Of a stretch of 64,000 nucleotides of DNA, positions 1-8,610 are shown piece by piece. A program made the position numbers and the translations under genes. The DNA comes from Hymenobacter sp. BRD128 (lineage in GTDB: Bacteria; Bacteroidota; Bacteroidia; Cytophagales; Hymenobacteraceae). Within the stretch, counting starts at the first letter, position 1, and each line of letters opens with the position of its first letter. The notes beneath the pieces are model-generated. The model was not told the origin of the DNA. It made no database searches and saw only the letters and a list, made by a program, of their open reading frames with translations. The stretch lies in NCBI RefSeq assembly GCF_013256625.1, contig NZ_CP053908.1:434001-498000 (forward strand). The letters run 5' to 3'.

Positions 1-718
1 AGGGCAGCACCAATAGCGCCGTAAGGCCTAGGGTGCTGATGATGAACCGGATATCGGGCGTAGCCAGCACGTATTGGAAGCCTTCCGTGAGTTCTTCCAG
101 GATATTTTTAGCAGATGCCTTGGCTACGAAAGCCGGCAGGCGCATGGCCAGCAGCGAGGCGATAACGGGCACAAAGCTGAGCGTGTTCAGGCCAAAGCAG
201 GTGGCCGCCCCGAGCCGCTCGATGGCCAGGCCCGCCAGCGCCGGCCCCAGCAGCTTGCTGAGGTTGAGCATGGTCGAGTTGAGCGCCACCGCGTTGGCCA
301 CGTCCTGCTTATCGGCCACCAGCTCATAAACCAGCGACTGGCGCGCCGGCACGTCGAAGGCATTTATGAGCCCCAGCACGGCGCTCAGGGCCAGTATTTC
401 CCACACCGCGTCGGCCCGTCGGTACACGGCCAGCGTCAGCAGCCCGGCCTGGGCCATCGACAAAATCTGGGTAAGCAGCAGCAGGCGGTAGCGGCTGTAG
501 CGGTCGGCCACCACGCCCCCGAGCAGCGAAAACAGGGCCGATGGAAACAGCGTGGCAAACACGCTCACGCCCAGCATAAACTTGGAGTGCGTTTGGGCAT
601 AGATAACCCAGCTCACGGCCGTTTTCTGCATCCAGGTGCCGACCAGCGACAGCGACTGACCGGCAAAAAACAGGCGATAGTTGCGGCTGCGAAACGCGCG
701 CAATGCGTCAGTAATCAT
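1..718 (-). CDS. MFS transporter (drug/siderophore exporter type), C-terminus cut by window edge
   Basis: The reading frame starts at the ATG at 718-716 (MITDALRAFRSRNYRLFFAG) and stays open to base 1, giving the first 239 residues of a polytopic inner-membrane protein. The opening 'ALRxFRxRNYRLFFxGQxxSLxGTWMQ' pattern, followed by 'VVADRYSRYRLLL' in the loop between helices 2 and 3 and 'NAFDVPARQSLVYELV', is typical of the MFS_3/EntS-like subgroup that exports drugs or siderophores. It lies 12 bases downstream of a MarR-type regulator on the same strand, so the two are probably one transcript, with the exporter induced when MarR releases the operator at 1183-1219. The substrate cannot be told from sequence. 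Confidence 0.85.
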   Translation of the reverse strand, partial: MITDALRAFRSRNYRLFFAGQSLSLVGTWMQKTAVSWVIYAQTHSKFMLGVSVFATLFPSALFSLLGGVVADRYSRYRLLLLTQILSMAQAGLLTLAVYRRADAVWEILALSAVLGLINAFDVPARQSLVYELVADKQDVANAVALNSTMLNLSKLLGPALAGLAIERLGAATCFGLNTLSFVPVIASLLAMRLPAFVAKASAKNILEELTEGFQYVLATPDIRFIISTLGLTALLVLP

Positions 719-730
719 TCCGGGCGGTAA

Positions 731-1171
731 TTAGTTGAACTCGACAAGCCTAGCCATCACCCCCAGGCTTTGGTGCAGCATTTGCAGCTCGGCGGCCGAG
801 CAGGTTTGCGCCAGGGCCTGGCCTAGCCAGTCGTTCAGCTCTTGCTGCATGGCAATCACGTGGGCTTGCCCTGCTGCCGATAGCGCAACGAGCACCTTGC
901 GCTTATCCGTAGCCGAGGCCTGGCGCGTGATGTAGCCCAGCTCGGCCAGGTGATTGAGTATTTGGGACATAGCTTGCGTGGTGACTTTTTCGCGCGCCGC
1001 CAGCTCGCTGGGCAGCAACGGCTGCTGCTGGGTGAGCTGCTTGATAACGGCTCGCTCGGTGAGCGAAAGCGTGGCGTGCAGCGGCGAGTGCGCGCGCAGC
1101 TTCTTGACGAGCCGGCTCACTACCGTGCGCAACTCGGTGGCTAGGTGCTGAGTGTCGGGCAAGGCAGGCAT
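731..1171 (-). CDS. MarR family transcriptional regulator
   Basis: A 146-residue protein, the normal MarR length. It has the winged-helix core: a recognition-helix region around residues 55-85 (LPSELAAREKVTTQAMSQIL), then a beta-wing whose tip reads ATDKRKVLVALS, close to the family 'DRR...L' motif. Flanking helices form the dimer interface. MarR proteins repress their own operon and a linked efflux gene until a ligand binds; here the linked gene is the MFS exporter 12 bases downstream. A perfect 13-base inverted repeat covers the promoter 12-48 bases upstream of the start. The ligand is unknown. Confidence 0.92.
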   Translation of the reverse strand: MPALPDTQHLATELRTVVSRLVKKLRAHSPLHATLSLTERAVIKQLTQQQPLLPSELAAREKVTTQAMSQILNHLAELGYITRQASATDKRKVLVALSAAGQAHVIAMQQELNDWLGQALAQTCSAAELQMLHQSLGVMARLVEFN

Positions 1172-1182
1172 TTAGAAAGAAA

Positions 1183-1219
1183 TTTTAGTAAGCTACTTTA
1201 CAAAAATAGCTTACTAAAA
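1183..1219 (-). promoter_or_regulatory. MarR operator overlapping promoter
   Basis: A perfect inverted repeat with 13-base arms (1183-1195, TTTTAGTAAGCTA, and its complement at 1207-1219) is separated by 11 bases and lies just upstream of the marR start at 1171. On the minus strand the sequence TATTTTTG (1208-1201) matches the Bacteroidota -7 box TAnnTTTG and straddles the inner edge of one arm. A bound dimer would cover the promoter, which fits autorepression of the marR-MFS operon. The operator role is inferred from symmetry and position. Confidence 0.75.
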
Positions 1220-1329
1220 GTGAAGTGAAGGTGACGCTGGCGCATTGTCACAAAAATTGCAGCCCGGCCAGCCCGCGCGAAAAAGCGCTGGGCTAGCCGG
1301 GCTGGCGCGAGGCGGTCGGCGGCGCTACG

Positions 1330-2994
1330 CTACTCGTCGGTGAGGCGGTCGTAGTTGTCGAAGCGTTCCTTCTTTTTGGTCGGCGCCGGCGTATTGAGCG
1401 TGCCGTTCGACTCGGGCTCGTAGCGCAGGCGGCGGTGCGAGGCGGCGCGCAGCACATCCTGGCCGGCGCCGGCGTGCACCACTAGTTTCAGGCCGTCGCC
1501 CGTCAGGTCAAACTGGTCGTCGCCCCCCAGCCCTTCGAGGGTGAGGCGCTTGGTTTCGCGGGTGTAAAATGTGCGCTGGTAGAACAGCGAGTCGGCGCCG
1601 AGCGTGCGGTTGTACACGCGCACGGTGGTCGAGTCGGGCATGCGCGCTACTACGAAGTGGTCGGGCAGTTCGGTGCCAGCCACCACGGGGCGCTCGGCTT
1701 TCAGCGCATAATACGTCTGGGCCAGCTGGGGCAGCGCATCGCGGCGGCTCTGCAAGTCGCGCAGCAGGCGCGGGCCTTCGAGGGCATACACGGCAGGCGG
1801 CAGCTGGCGCACGGCGCGGGCCAGGGTCGAGTCGGGCAGGTGGGCCACCGCAAAGCTGGCCGCCGCCGCAAAGTCGCGCCGCGTGAGGGCATTGAGCCCG
1901 CGCTGGTCTACGTAGCGGCCCTGGCCGGTGAGGGCCGGAATGTCGTGGTATTCGTGCTTAAACGTAACGAAGTGCCGCACGGTAAATTTGCGCGTCATCA
2001 GCCAGAGCAAGGCCCCGTCGGAGGCCCGGAAAAACGCCTGGTCGCGGTCTTTGGGCACGGCCACGAACAGCAGGCCGCCGGGCCGGCCGGGGTTGGGCAG
2101 CTCGCCCCATTGCCACTGGCCGGCGTGGCGGTCCCAGTCTCCAATGAGCACATCGAGCAGGCGCGCGCGCAGCAGCGCCGGCTGGTCGATGCGGTTGCGC
2201 GGGTCGGCGTAGAGGTGCTTGCGCATGTCCTCATCGCTCACAAACTTCCGGGCCTGGGGCAGCAGGGGCGAGTGCACTTTGGCGCCGTTGTATTTCTCTT
2301 CCAGCAGCACCAGCTTGCCACGCAGGCGCTCGTTGGCCTCGGCCGAGCCCATGTTATCGGCATCGAGTGGCACGTAGAGAATGCGCGGGTGCGTATGGGG
2401 CACGCCGAGCGCCTGCGCCAGGGGCGGCACCGCCAGTGCCCCATAAGGATTGCCGGCCGAAGTGGCATCGCGCAACCCATTGGCCAAAAATGTTTTGCGT
2501 AAAAAAGAGGGTAGAATATGCAGGGGGTCCTTATCGAGCGAGCGAATGACGTAGGGCTTGCCATTGGCACCCTCCAGCGTGAGGCTGGTGCTTTGGAAGC
2601 CGCCCCCCAGCTTGGTGGCCGTGAGCGGGCCGGCGCCGGGCACGGCGCCGGCCAGGTGCAACACCGGCACCCGCACCGGGGCGGCCCACACGGCCCGGTG
2701 GTGCGGTCCCATAAGTAGTTTATATAGCTTGCCGTGGCGGTTGTATTGGCGCCCGGCCGTGGCCCACACGCTATCGGCGGTGGCAGTCGGGCCAGCGGGT
2801 GCCGCAGCGGCCGGCAGCCGCGCATCAGCCTGAAAGTAGTGGCGCCGGGCGCAGCCGCCGGCTACTCCCAGCAAGCAGCCCCCAGATAATAATAAAAAGG
2901 TAACAGAGCGCAAAACGGGCCGAAATAACGGGTGCAAGGCGGCAAGGGCCGCTCCGGACCTTCTAACGTAGCTGGCCGCGAAAGGATAGCCCAT
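1330..2994 (-). CDS. Putative lipoprotein with kinase-like motif order; paralog of the next gene
   Basis: About 554 residues from the ATG at 2994. The frame runs open to 3066, and a TTG at 2913 would give a neater lipoprotein signal ending in GVAGGC, so the true start is uncertain. From memory the body resembles a domain found in Bacteroidota between a metallophosphoesterase and a BamA-like barrel; both partners are missing here. Motifs in order, numbered from 2994: a glycine-rich strand GGGFQS (about 130), IRSLDKD with Lys near 155, a hinge-like LVLLEEKY (about 230), GDWDRHAGQW (about 285-293) and VPKDRDQAFF (about 314-322). This order (Gly loop, Lys, catalytic Asp-Arg-His, Asp-x-Asp) recalls HipA- or Fam20-like atypical kinases. 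That reading is inference. It diverges from its paralog at 3115. Confidence 0.7.
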   Translation of the reverse strand: MGYPFAASYVRRSGAALAALHPLFRPVLRSVTFLLLSGGCLLGVAGGCARRHYFQADARLPAAAAPAGPTATADSVWATAGRQYNRHGKLYKLLMGPHHRAVWAAPVRVPVLHLAGAVPGAGPLTATKLGGGFQSTSLTLEGANGKPYVIRSLDKDPLHILPSFLRKTFLANGLRDATSAGNPYGALAVPPLAQALGVPHTHPRILYVPLDADNMGSAEANERLRGKLVLLEEKYNGAKVHSPLLPQARKFVSDEDMRKHLYADPRNRIDQPALLRARLLDVLIGDWDRHAGQWQWGELPNPGRPGGLLFVAVPKDRDQAFFRASDGALLWLMTRKFTVRHFVTFKHEYHDIPALTGQGRYVDQRGLNALTRRDFAAAASFAVAHLPDSTLARAVRQLPPAVYALEGPRLLRDLQSRRDALPQLAQTYYALKAERPVVAGTELPDHFVVARMPDSTTVRVYNRTLGADSLFYQRTFYTRETKRLTLEGLGGDDQFDLTGDGLKLVVHAGAGQDVLRAASHRRLRYEPESNGTLNTPAPTKKKERFDNYDRLTDE

Positions 2995-3114
2995 AGAATA
3001 CCCTCGCCTAGCAACCCAAGCGGCCGGCCCTGCGGTATACAGCAGCTTCCGGGGGCAGCCCGGCATTCAGGTTTTTATTGGGAAGTGGGCCGCTAAGCCA
3101 GCTTTTTTGCGCAG

Positions 3115-4749
3115 GTGCCAGTAGTACACGTCATATTTGGGAAAAAAAGCGTCGGCTGGCTAGGGCTGCTGGGCACCTTGAGCCTGCTGCTAACCAGCTG
3201 CGCTGAGCCCACCCGGCCGGCACCGGGTGAAGCGGGCCCAATATTCAGCGCCGATTCGAGCGCAGTGCGGGTGGCCGCCGGGGCGCACTACGCACGGCGC
3301 GGCTGGCTGTGGCAGCGCCTCTGGGGCCGGCACTACCGCCCGCTGTGGGCCACGCCGGTGAGCGCGCCGGTACTGCGCCTGGGTGCGCTCGGCCTGACGC
3401 CCCTGCGGGCGGGCGGCAGCTTCCAAACCAACACCCTGCGCCTGCGCTCGCCCGATGGCCGCGAGTTCGTGCTGCGCTCGGTCGATAAAGACCTGAGCCA
3501 GACCGTAGGGAGCGGCTGGCTAGCCCGTTTGGTGAGCCCCGTGCTGCGCGACCAAACCTGCGCCGCGCCGCCCTACGGTGCCTACGTAGCCACGGTGCTG
3601 GCCCGCGCAGCGGGCGTGTTTCACACCAATCCGCGCCTCGTGTACCTGCTGCCCGATGCCGCGCTGGGGGAGTGGCGCCGCCGCTTTGCGCCCACCCTGT
3701 ATTTGCTGGAAGAGCGCCCCGACCACGACCAGCGCCACGCCAGCAGCTTTGGCAATGCGCGCCGGGTAGTGGGCTCCGACAGCATGCTGACGCAGGTGCT
3801 GCGCGGCCCCGCCAGCCACCTGGACCCGCGCGCCTACCTGCGCGCCCGCCTGCTCGACCTGCTGCTGGGCGATTGGAGCCGCCGCGCCGACCAGTGGCGC
3901 TGGGCGGCCTTTGCGGAGGCGGGCAGCACCGCGTTTCGGCCCATTCCGCGCGACCGCGACCAGGCGTTTTTCCGGTTCGACGATGGCTGGCTGACGCGCG
4001 TCGTAGCGTGGGTGCACCCGCGCTACCAAACGTTCAATGCTCATCTTGAGCCCGCCGATGTGGGGCCGCTCACTACCACCGCCCGGCCCCTCGACCACAC
4101 CGCGCTGGCCCTGCTCTCGGAGGCCGATTTTCGGGCCGAGGCCGACTCGCTGCGCCGCCGCCTGCCCGATGCCGTGCTGGCTCAGACCCTGCTGGCCGTG
4201 CCCGCCGAAGTGCGCCCGGGCCTAACGCAGGAACTGCTGCCCGCCCTGCGCGCCCGCCGCGATGCCCTGCCCGCCGTGGCAAGCCAGTACTATAAAGTAT
4301 TGCAGGAAAACGCCGTCGTGGTGGGCACCGACGCGGCCGAGCGCTTCGAGCTCACGGGCCTGGGGCCGGGCCAGCTGCGGCTGCGCGTGTTCGCGCGCCG
4401 CCCTACCCGGCCCGATAGCCTGCTCGGCGAGCAGGTGTACGATGTGCACCGCACCATTTGCCTCCGGGTTTACGGGCTAGGGGGCAAAGACGAATTCGCC
4501 CTCAATGGCCGGCTGGCCCCCGGCTTTGGGGTGCACCTCTACGGTGGGGCGGGGCGCAACGTGTTTCTGCAAGATGCTATTTTGCAAGCGGCCGGCCCCG
4601 GTTTCACCATTCACCCCGGCCCCGACGCCGACCTGGTGCAGGCTAGCCACACCGTGCGCGTAGTGCCCGGCAGCACGGCCCCGGCCACCGCGGCCGCCTG
4701 GGTGGCCAGCCAGTACCGCCTGCGGCTAGGGCAGAAAATAGAGCGATAA
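3115..4749 (+). CDS. Putative lipoprotein, divergent paralog of the 1330-2994 gene
   Basis: 544 residues from a GTG start; the signal peptide ends in a good lipobox, LLLTSC, with Cys29 as the likely acylated residue. It is collinear with the divergent neighbour: GGSFQTNTLRL (about 100), VLRSVDKDL with Lys125, YLLEERPD (about 196-203), LLGDWSRRADQWRW (about 250-263) and IPRDRDQAFFRFDDG (about 277-291). A C-terminal Gly-Asp-rich stretch (YGLGGKDEF, YGGAGRNVF) may be a beta region. The paralog's DRH triplet is SRR here, so if the family is catalytic this copy may be altered or inactive. No metallophosphoesterase or outer-membrane barrel is attached. Function unknown; an outer-membrane or periplasmic location is likely. 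Confidence 0.72.
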   Translation: MPVVHVIFGKKSVGWLGLLGTLSLLLTSCAEPTRPAPGEAGPIFSADSSAVRVAAGAHYARRGWLWQRLWGRHYRPLWATPVSAPVLRLGALGLTPLRAGGSFQTNTLRLRSPDGREFVLRSVDKDLSQTVGSGWLARLVSPVLRDQTCAAPPYGAYVATVLARAAGVFHTNPRLVYLLPDAALGEWRRRFAPTLYLLEERPDHDQRHASSFGNARRVVGSDSMLTQVLRGPASHLDPRAYLRARLLDLLLGDWSRRADQWRWAAFAEAGSTAFRPIPRDRDQAFFRFDDGWLTRVVAWVHPRYQTFNAHLEPADVGPLTTTARPLDHTALALLSEADFRAEADSLRRRLPDAVLAQTLLAVPAEVRPGLTQELLPALRARRDALPAVASQYYKVLQENAVVVGTDAAERFELTGLGPGQLRLRVFARRPTRPDSLLGEQVYDVHRTICLRVYGLGGKDEFALNGRLAPGFGVHLYGGAGRNVFLQDAILQAAGPGFTIHPGPDADLVQASHTVRVVPGSTAPATAAAWVASQYRLRLGQKIER

Positions 4750-4809
4750 GTAAGAAAGGCGTAGGCAGTAAATGACTGCAATAATTGTTTGAATGGCATA
4801 CATTGCCGT

Positions 4810-5724
4810 ATGAAAGCCCGCGAAACCCTGACCGAATACTCCCAGCGCTACGGCCGGGGCCTGCCCGCTACCAGGCAGGTTACGGCCTATCGCATCGAAG
4901 ACGTGCCTACCCCCGCTACCTTTCCGCACATCAGGCGGGATTTTTACAAGGTAAAGCTGCTGTGCGGCGCCCAGGGCACGCTCTCGTATGCCAATCAGCG
5001 CGTGGCGGTGCCGTCGTGCGCCCTGATTTTTGCTAATCCGCTGATTCCGTATGCCTGGGAACGCACGGCCGGCCGCGAAACCGGCTTTGCCTGCTTGTTT
5101 ACCGAGGAGTTTAGTACGCCGCTGCTGCGCACGGGCAGCCTAGCCGACTCGCCCTTGTTTGGGGTGGGCGGCTGCCCCGTATTGTTTCCGCCGCCGGCGG
5201 TAGCGACCCGGCTACAGGTGATTTTTGAACAGTTGCTGACGGAGCTGCAAACGCCTTATATCCACAAGTATGACCTACTACGCACTTACCTGCAACTGTT
5301 GCTGCACGAGGGACTAAAGCTAGCGCCCCCGGCCCCGGTCTACCAGCCGGCCACGGCGGCCACGCGCCTGTGCGCCTCGTTTCTGGACTTACTGGACCAG
5401 CAGTTTCCCTTGGCCTCGCCGCACCATTCGCTAGCCCTCAAGACAGCGGGCGAGTTTGCCCGGCAGTTGGCGGTGCATACCAATCACCTGAACAAAGCCC
5501 TCAAAGAAAACACCGGTAAAACTACCAGCGAACACCTGGCGGCCCGGTTGGTGGCCGAAGCCCAGGCGCTGCTGCGGCATAGCAACTGGAGTGTGGCCCA
5601 GATTGGCTACTGCTTGGGCTTCGAGCACGCGCCCAATTTTCAACTTTTCTTTAAAAGACACACCGGCCAGTCGCCGGCCGGCTACCGCCGCCAGCCAATA
5701 GCCAACTCATACGTATTGGATTGA
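4810..5724 (+). CDS. AraC family transcriptional regulator
   Basis: 304 residues from the ATG at 4810; an upstream TTG at 4789 is possible but less likely. The N-terminal half resembles a cupin-like sensing domain (FPHIRRDFYKVKLLCGAQGTL-like start, near residues 40-60). The last 100 residues carry the two helix-turn-helix units of AraC: the first around LAVHTNHLNKALKENTGKTT, the second around WSVAQIGYCLGFEHAPNFQL, ending in FFKRHTGQSPAGYR, the family signature. An SDR reductase starts 71 bases downstream on the same strand, so this protein probably controls it. Effector unknown. Confidence 0.9.
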   Translation: MKARETLTEYSQRYGRGLPATRQVTAYRIEDVPTPATFPHIRRDFYKVKLLCGAQGTLSYANQRVAVPSCALIFANPLIPYAWERTAGRETGFACLFTEEFSTPLLRTGSLADSPLFGVGGCPVLFPPPAVATRLQVIFEQLLTELQTPYIHKYDLLRTYLQLLLHEGLKLAPPAPVYQPATAATRLCASFLDLLDQQFPLASPHHSLALKTAGEFARQLAVHTNHLNKALKENTGKTTSEHLAARLVAEAQALLRHSNWSVAQIGYCLGFEHAPNFQLFFKRHTGQSPAGYRRQPIANSYVLD

Positions 5725-5795
5725 TTGGCATATTCTTCCTACGGCTGCCGCCGCGACTTTTGTGGTATCATTATCAACCATAAATCAGGAACAGC

Positions 5796-6535
5796 ATGAA
5801 CGAGGAAATTGCTGGCAAAGTAGTGGCCATTACGGGCGCGAGTAGCGGCATTGGGGCCGCTACGGCGCTGCTGCTGGTCGGGCGGGGGCCAAGGTGGTGC
5901 TAGGTGCCCGCCGCGTCGAGCGGCTCGACGCGCTAGCGGCGCGCATCACGGCGGCCGGGGGCGAGGTCGCCTACGTGGGCACCGATGTGAGGCGGCGCGC
6001 CGACGTAGCGGGGCTGGTGCAGCTTGCGCTCAAGCGCTTTGGCCGGCTCGATGTGCTCGTCAGCAACGCCGGCATCGGCCCCATCTCACTGCTCGACGAC
6101 CTGCGCGTGGCGGACTGGGAGGAGATGATTGACGTCAATATTAAGGGCGTGCTGTACGGGATTGCCGCCGCGCTGCCGGTTTTTCGCCAGCAGGGCAGCG
6201 GGCACTTTGTGAATGTGGTTTCGACGGCTGGCCTCAAGATAGTGCCGCAGCAGGCGGTGTACGCGGGTACTAAAAACGCGGTGCGCACCATCTCGGAGGG
6301 CCTGCGCCAGGAGGCGGGCGATAAGTTGCGGGTAACTGTAGTATCGCCCGGCTTCGTGCGCACCGACTTTGCCGACTCTATAATGGCCCCTACCGTGAAG
6401 GCCCAGGTGTTAGCCACCCGCGATAAGCTGGCCATCGCCCCCGAAGCTATTGCCCAAGCCATTGCCTTTGCCATCGGGCAGCCGGCCGACGTCGATGTGG
6501 GTGATATTACGGTGCGGCCTACGGCCCAAGGCTAG
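5796..6535 (+). pseudogene. SDR family oxidoreductase, frameshifted
   Basis: The ATG at 5796 opens a Rossmann start (VVAITGASSGIGAATA) that hits a TAG at 5901. The rest of the protein continues in the -1 frame from about 5876 to 6535. One base added in the GG at 5876-5877 would give LLGRAGAKVVLGARR, the expected second strand of a classical short-chain dehydrogenase. Downstream are the NAG motif (VSNAGIGP), the catalytic Ser (NVVSTAG) and YxxxK (YAGTK). Restored length is about 246 residues, normal for the family; the enzyme would be an NAD(P)H-dependent ketone or alcohol reductase. The lesion may be a sequencing error, as four other genes here show the same type. Substrate unknown. Confidence 0.82.
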
Positions 6536-6541
6536 CGCTGC

Positions 6542-7246
6542 TTATCCTCCCGCCAGTGGGTTTGTACCATCTACCGTCCCGATGCTTTTTAAAACCCGAA
6601 AGCGGGCGAATAGCTCTTCCGAATACCAGCCCTCGCGGCGCGTAAGCTGAATCACCTCGCGGTGGCGGGCATCGCGGTAGGCGTAGTGCTGCATGGCCTC
6701 GGCCGATTCCCAGACGCTGAAGGTGGCCTGCCGCACCAGCGGCAATTCACCCAGCCCAATGGCTAGCCGCAGGCCCTCGGCCCCGGCCAGTGCCCGGCTC
6801 GTGGGCTCGACGTAGCGCCAGAAGCGCGGTGCCCGCCGCAGCCGGATGCTGGCCCGCGTGAGCACTGCCACCGGTCCTTCGGCCCGGCCCGAGCCCACCG
6901 GCACTTCGCCGAAGGGCTGCACGCCGTTCCAGGCGCCGTGGGCTTGCAGGGGGGCTAGCTCGGCGGTCCAGGTTTCGTGGCTGCGCCGGGCGTAGGCGGC
7001 CCATACCGGGTGGCTGGCGAAGAAGGCCGCGGCAGCATCGGGGCTAGCCCAGGTGGCCAGCAAGCCGTAGCGCCGCAGGTTGGGCCAGAAGCCGAAGCCA
7101 TTGTCGGCCCCGCTGCCCAGCAGCTGAAAAAAGCGCAGGCCGGCTACCCGGTGCAGCTGGCGCGGGGCCGTGGCCATCTGGGCCAGCGCCCAGCGGGCCA
7201 CGCTGGCACCGGGTTGCAGCGTAAAAAGCGTAAGAGTGGTATGCAT
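6542..7246 (-). CDS. Spheroidene monooxygenase (CrtA)-like protein
   Basis: 234 residues from the ATG at 7246 (MHTTLTLFTLQPGASVARWA). The overall pattern matches CrtA-like/DUF3291-type proteins, which have a ferredoxin-like dimeric alpha-beta barrel: FFQLLGSGADNGFGFWPNL near residue 45, LLATWASPDAAAAFF, and the C-terminal block GLGELPLVRQATFSVWES ... EGWYSEELFARF. CrtA oxygenates acyclic carotenoids, and pigmented Hymenobacter carry homologs, but no other carotenoid gene is in this window. The carotenoid role is therefore an annotation by similarity only. It is convergent with the frameshifted SDR gene, 6 bases apart. Confidence 0.72.
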   Translation of the reverse strand: MHTTLTLFTLQPGASVARWALAQMATAPRQLHRVAGLRFFQLLGSGADNGFGFWPNLRRYGLLATWASPDAAAAFFASHPVWAAYARRSHETWTAELAPLQAHGAWNGVQPFGEVPVGSGRAEGPVAVLTRASIRLRRAPRFWRYVEPTSRALAGAEGLRLAIGLGELPLVRQATFSVWESAEAMQHYAYRDARHREVIQLTRREGWYSEELFARFRVLKSIGTVDGTNPLAGG

Positions 7247-7272
7247 TCGATTAAGTAACAAGCGGCCACAAA

Positions 7273-7300
7273 AAAAGGCCGGAATCGCGTCCGGCCTTTT
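7273..7300 (-). terminator. Intrinsic terminator after the stress flavoprotein gene
   Basis: AAAAGGCCGG (7273-7282) pairs with CCGGCCTTTT (7291-7300) around an 8-base loop, followed on the minus strand by a T-rich tract. It lies between the stop at 7364 and the start of the CrtA-like gene at 7246. Confidence 0.8.
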
Positions 7301-7363
7301 CTGAAGTTATGAGCTAAAAGTTGAAAGTCGTTTTCGACTCGCTTTGCAATCCATAACTCATAA

Positions 7364-7876
7364 CTATTTCTGCACCTGAGCGTGCTCGTTAATGTCATCC
7401 GACTTGGTGCCCTCGCCCGTGGTTACGGCGCGGAGGTAGGCGTAGGCGCGCGACAGCATGCCGCTGGGCGAATCCCAGTACTCACCTTTCTCAATCTCAA
7501 TTTTGAGAATCATGATGTTTGGGTCTTCCTTGCCTTTCGGAAACCAGGCCTTCATATCCTCGCTCCACAGCTCGGCAATTTTGGCCTCGTCGCGATAGGC
7601 GCTGGCCGTACCCGACACCGACGCGTACACGTTGTCGCTAGGATTAGAGTAGCTCAGGTTTACGTTATTGTCTTTTTTTACCTCGTACACCTTAGCCGAC
7701 TCCTTATCGGTGAAGAAGTACAGCGCCCCGTCGGTGCCGGGCTTGATGGTGCCCATTGGGCGGCTGTGCAGGGCGTGCTGCTCGTCGAAGGTGGTAAGCA
7801 TGGCAATGCGCACATCCTTAATTTTTTCAAACAGCTTGCTCAGGTCGTGGGTGACCGGGGTTTTCGTATCAGACAT
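7364..7876 (-). CDS. Pyridoxamine 5'-phosphate oxidase family / general stress protein 26
   Basis: 170 residues. It has the FMN-binding split-barrel pattern of general stress protein 26: KIKDVRIAMLTTFD (first strand), LHSRPMGTIK (phosphate contact), GALYFFTDKES (about residue 50), VNLSYSNPSDNVYASVSG and a late WFPKGKEDPNIMILKIEIE strand followed by YWDSPSG. Members are small cytoplasmic flavin- or F420-binding proteins linked to general stress; most have no proven reaction. It has its own terminator at 7273-7300. Confidence 0.88.
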   Translation of the reverse strand: MSDTKTPVTHDLSKLFEKIKDVRIAMLTTFDEQHALHSRPMGTIKPGTDGALYFFTDKESAKVYEVKKDNNVNLSYSNPSDNVYASVSGTASAYRDEAKIAELWSEDMKAWFPKGKEDPNIMILKIEIEKGEYWDSPSGMLSRAYAYLRAVTTGEGTKSDDINEHAQVQK

Positions 7877-8010
7877 GGGAAAAGAAACGTTAGGATAGAA
7901 ACGCCGGGGCGCAGGTGGCCGCGGCGACTTTAGCTTACGGCCGAACCTGCATCTGGTTTCCCGGTTGGGCAGAGGTGGCCGCGCCGTGCCCCTCTTTTAG
8001 CTAGCCCCGC

Positions 8011-8601
8011 ATGAATTTTCTGGCCCACCTGTTTCTGGCTGGCCCGCCTGCTGCCCCCGACTACCTGGGCCGGCTCACGGGCCAGTTTATTGCCGACTCG
8101 GTGCCCGGCCGCCAGCTCCAAACTTACCCCGCCGCCGTGCAGGCCGGCATCCGGGCGCACCGCGCCATCGACACCTTCACCGACCAGCACTCCGTGGTGC
8201 GGCGCAGCACCGCCCGCCTGCGCGCGGCCGGCGCCGGCAAGTACGCCGGCGTGGTGGCCGACGTGTTCATGGACCACTTTCTGGCGCGTTATTTTTCCGA
8301 GTTTTCCGGCGAACGCCTGCCCGATTTTACCCAGCGCGTGTATGCGGCGCTGGCTAGCCAGCAGGCCGGGTTTCCGGCGCCGGTGCAGCGGTTCTTTCCG
8401 CACCTGGTGCAGCACAACTGGCTGCTGCACTACGCTGAGCTAGAAGGCATAAGCCGTGCCCTGCTGGGGCTGAGCCGCCGCGCCTCCCCCGGCTCGGGCA
8501 TGGACACGGCCACCGTGGAGCTACGCCGCCACTACGCCGCCTACGAGGCCGATTTTCGGGAGTTCTTTCCGGCGCTGCAAGCCCACGCGGCTAGCCTGTA
8601 G
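8011..8601 (+). CDS. acpH: ACP phosphodiesterase (acyl carrier protein hydrolase)
   Basis: 196 residues. It opens with MNFLAHLFLAG and continues with GQFIADSVPG, IRAHRAIDTFTDQH and VVADVFMDHFLARYF, the His/Asp-rich pattern of the AcpH family (HD-like helical fold, Mn2+-dependent). The enzyme removes the 4'-phosphopantetheine arm from holo-acyl carrier protein in the cytoplasm. Length and motif order fit the full-length family. It converges on the SemiSWEET gene that ends at 8611. Confidence is high for the family, moderate for the exact substrate. Confidence 0.88.
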   Translation: MNFLAHLFLAGPPAAPDYLGRLTGQFIADSVPGRQLQTYPAAVQAGIRAHRAIDTFTDQHSVVRRSTARLRAAGAGKYAGVVADVFMDHFLARYFSEFSGERLPDFTQRVYAALASQQAGFPAPVQRFFPHLVQHNWLLHYAELEGISRALLGLSRRASPGSGMDTATVELRRHYAAYEADFREFFPALQAHAASL

Positions 8602-8610
8602 CCCAGGCCG

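Noticed and set aside
1657..2502. 281-codon plus-strand frame
   Set aside because: Antisense to the kinase-like lipoprotein gene; low-complexity Gln/Arg/Gly composition typical of shadow frames.
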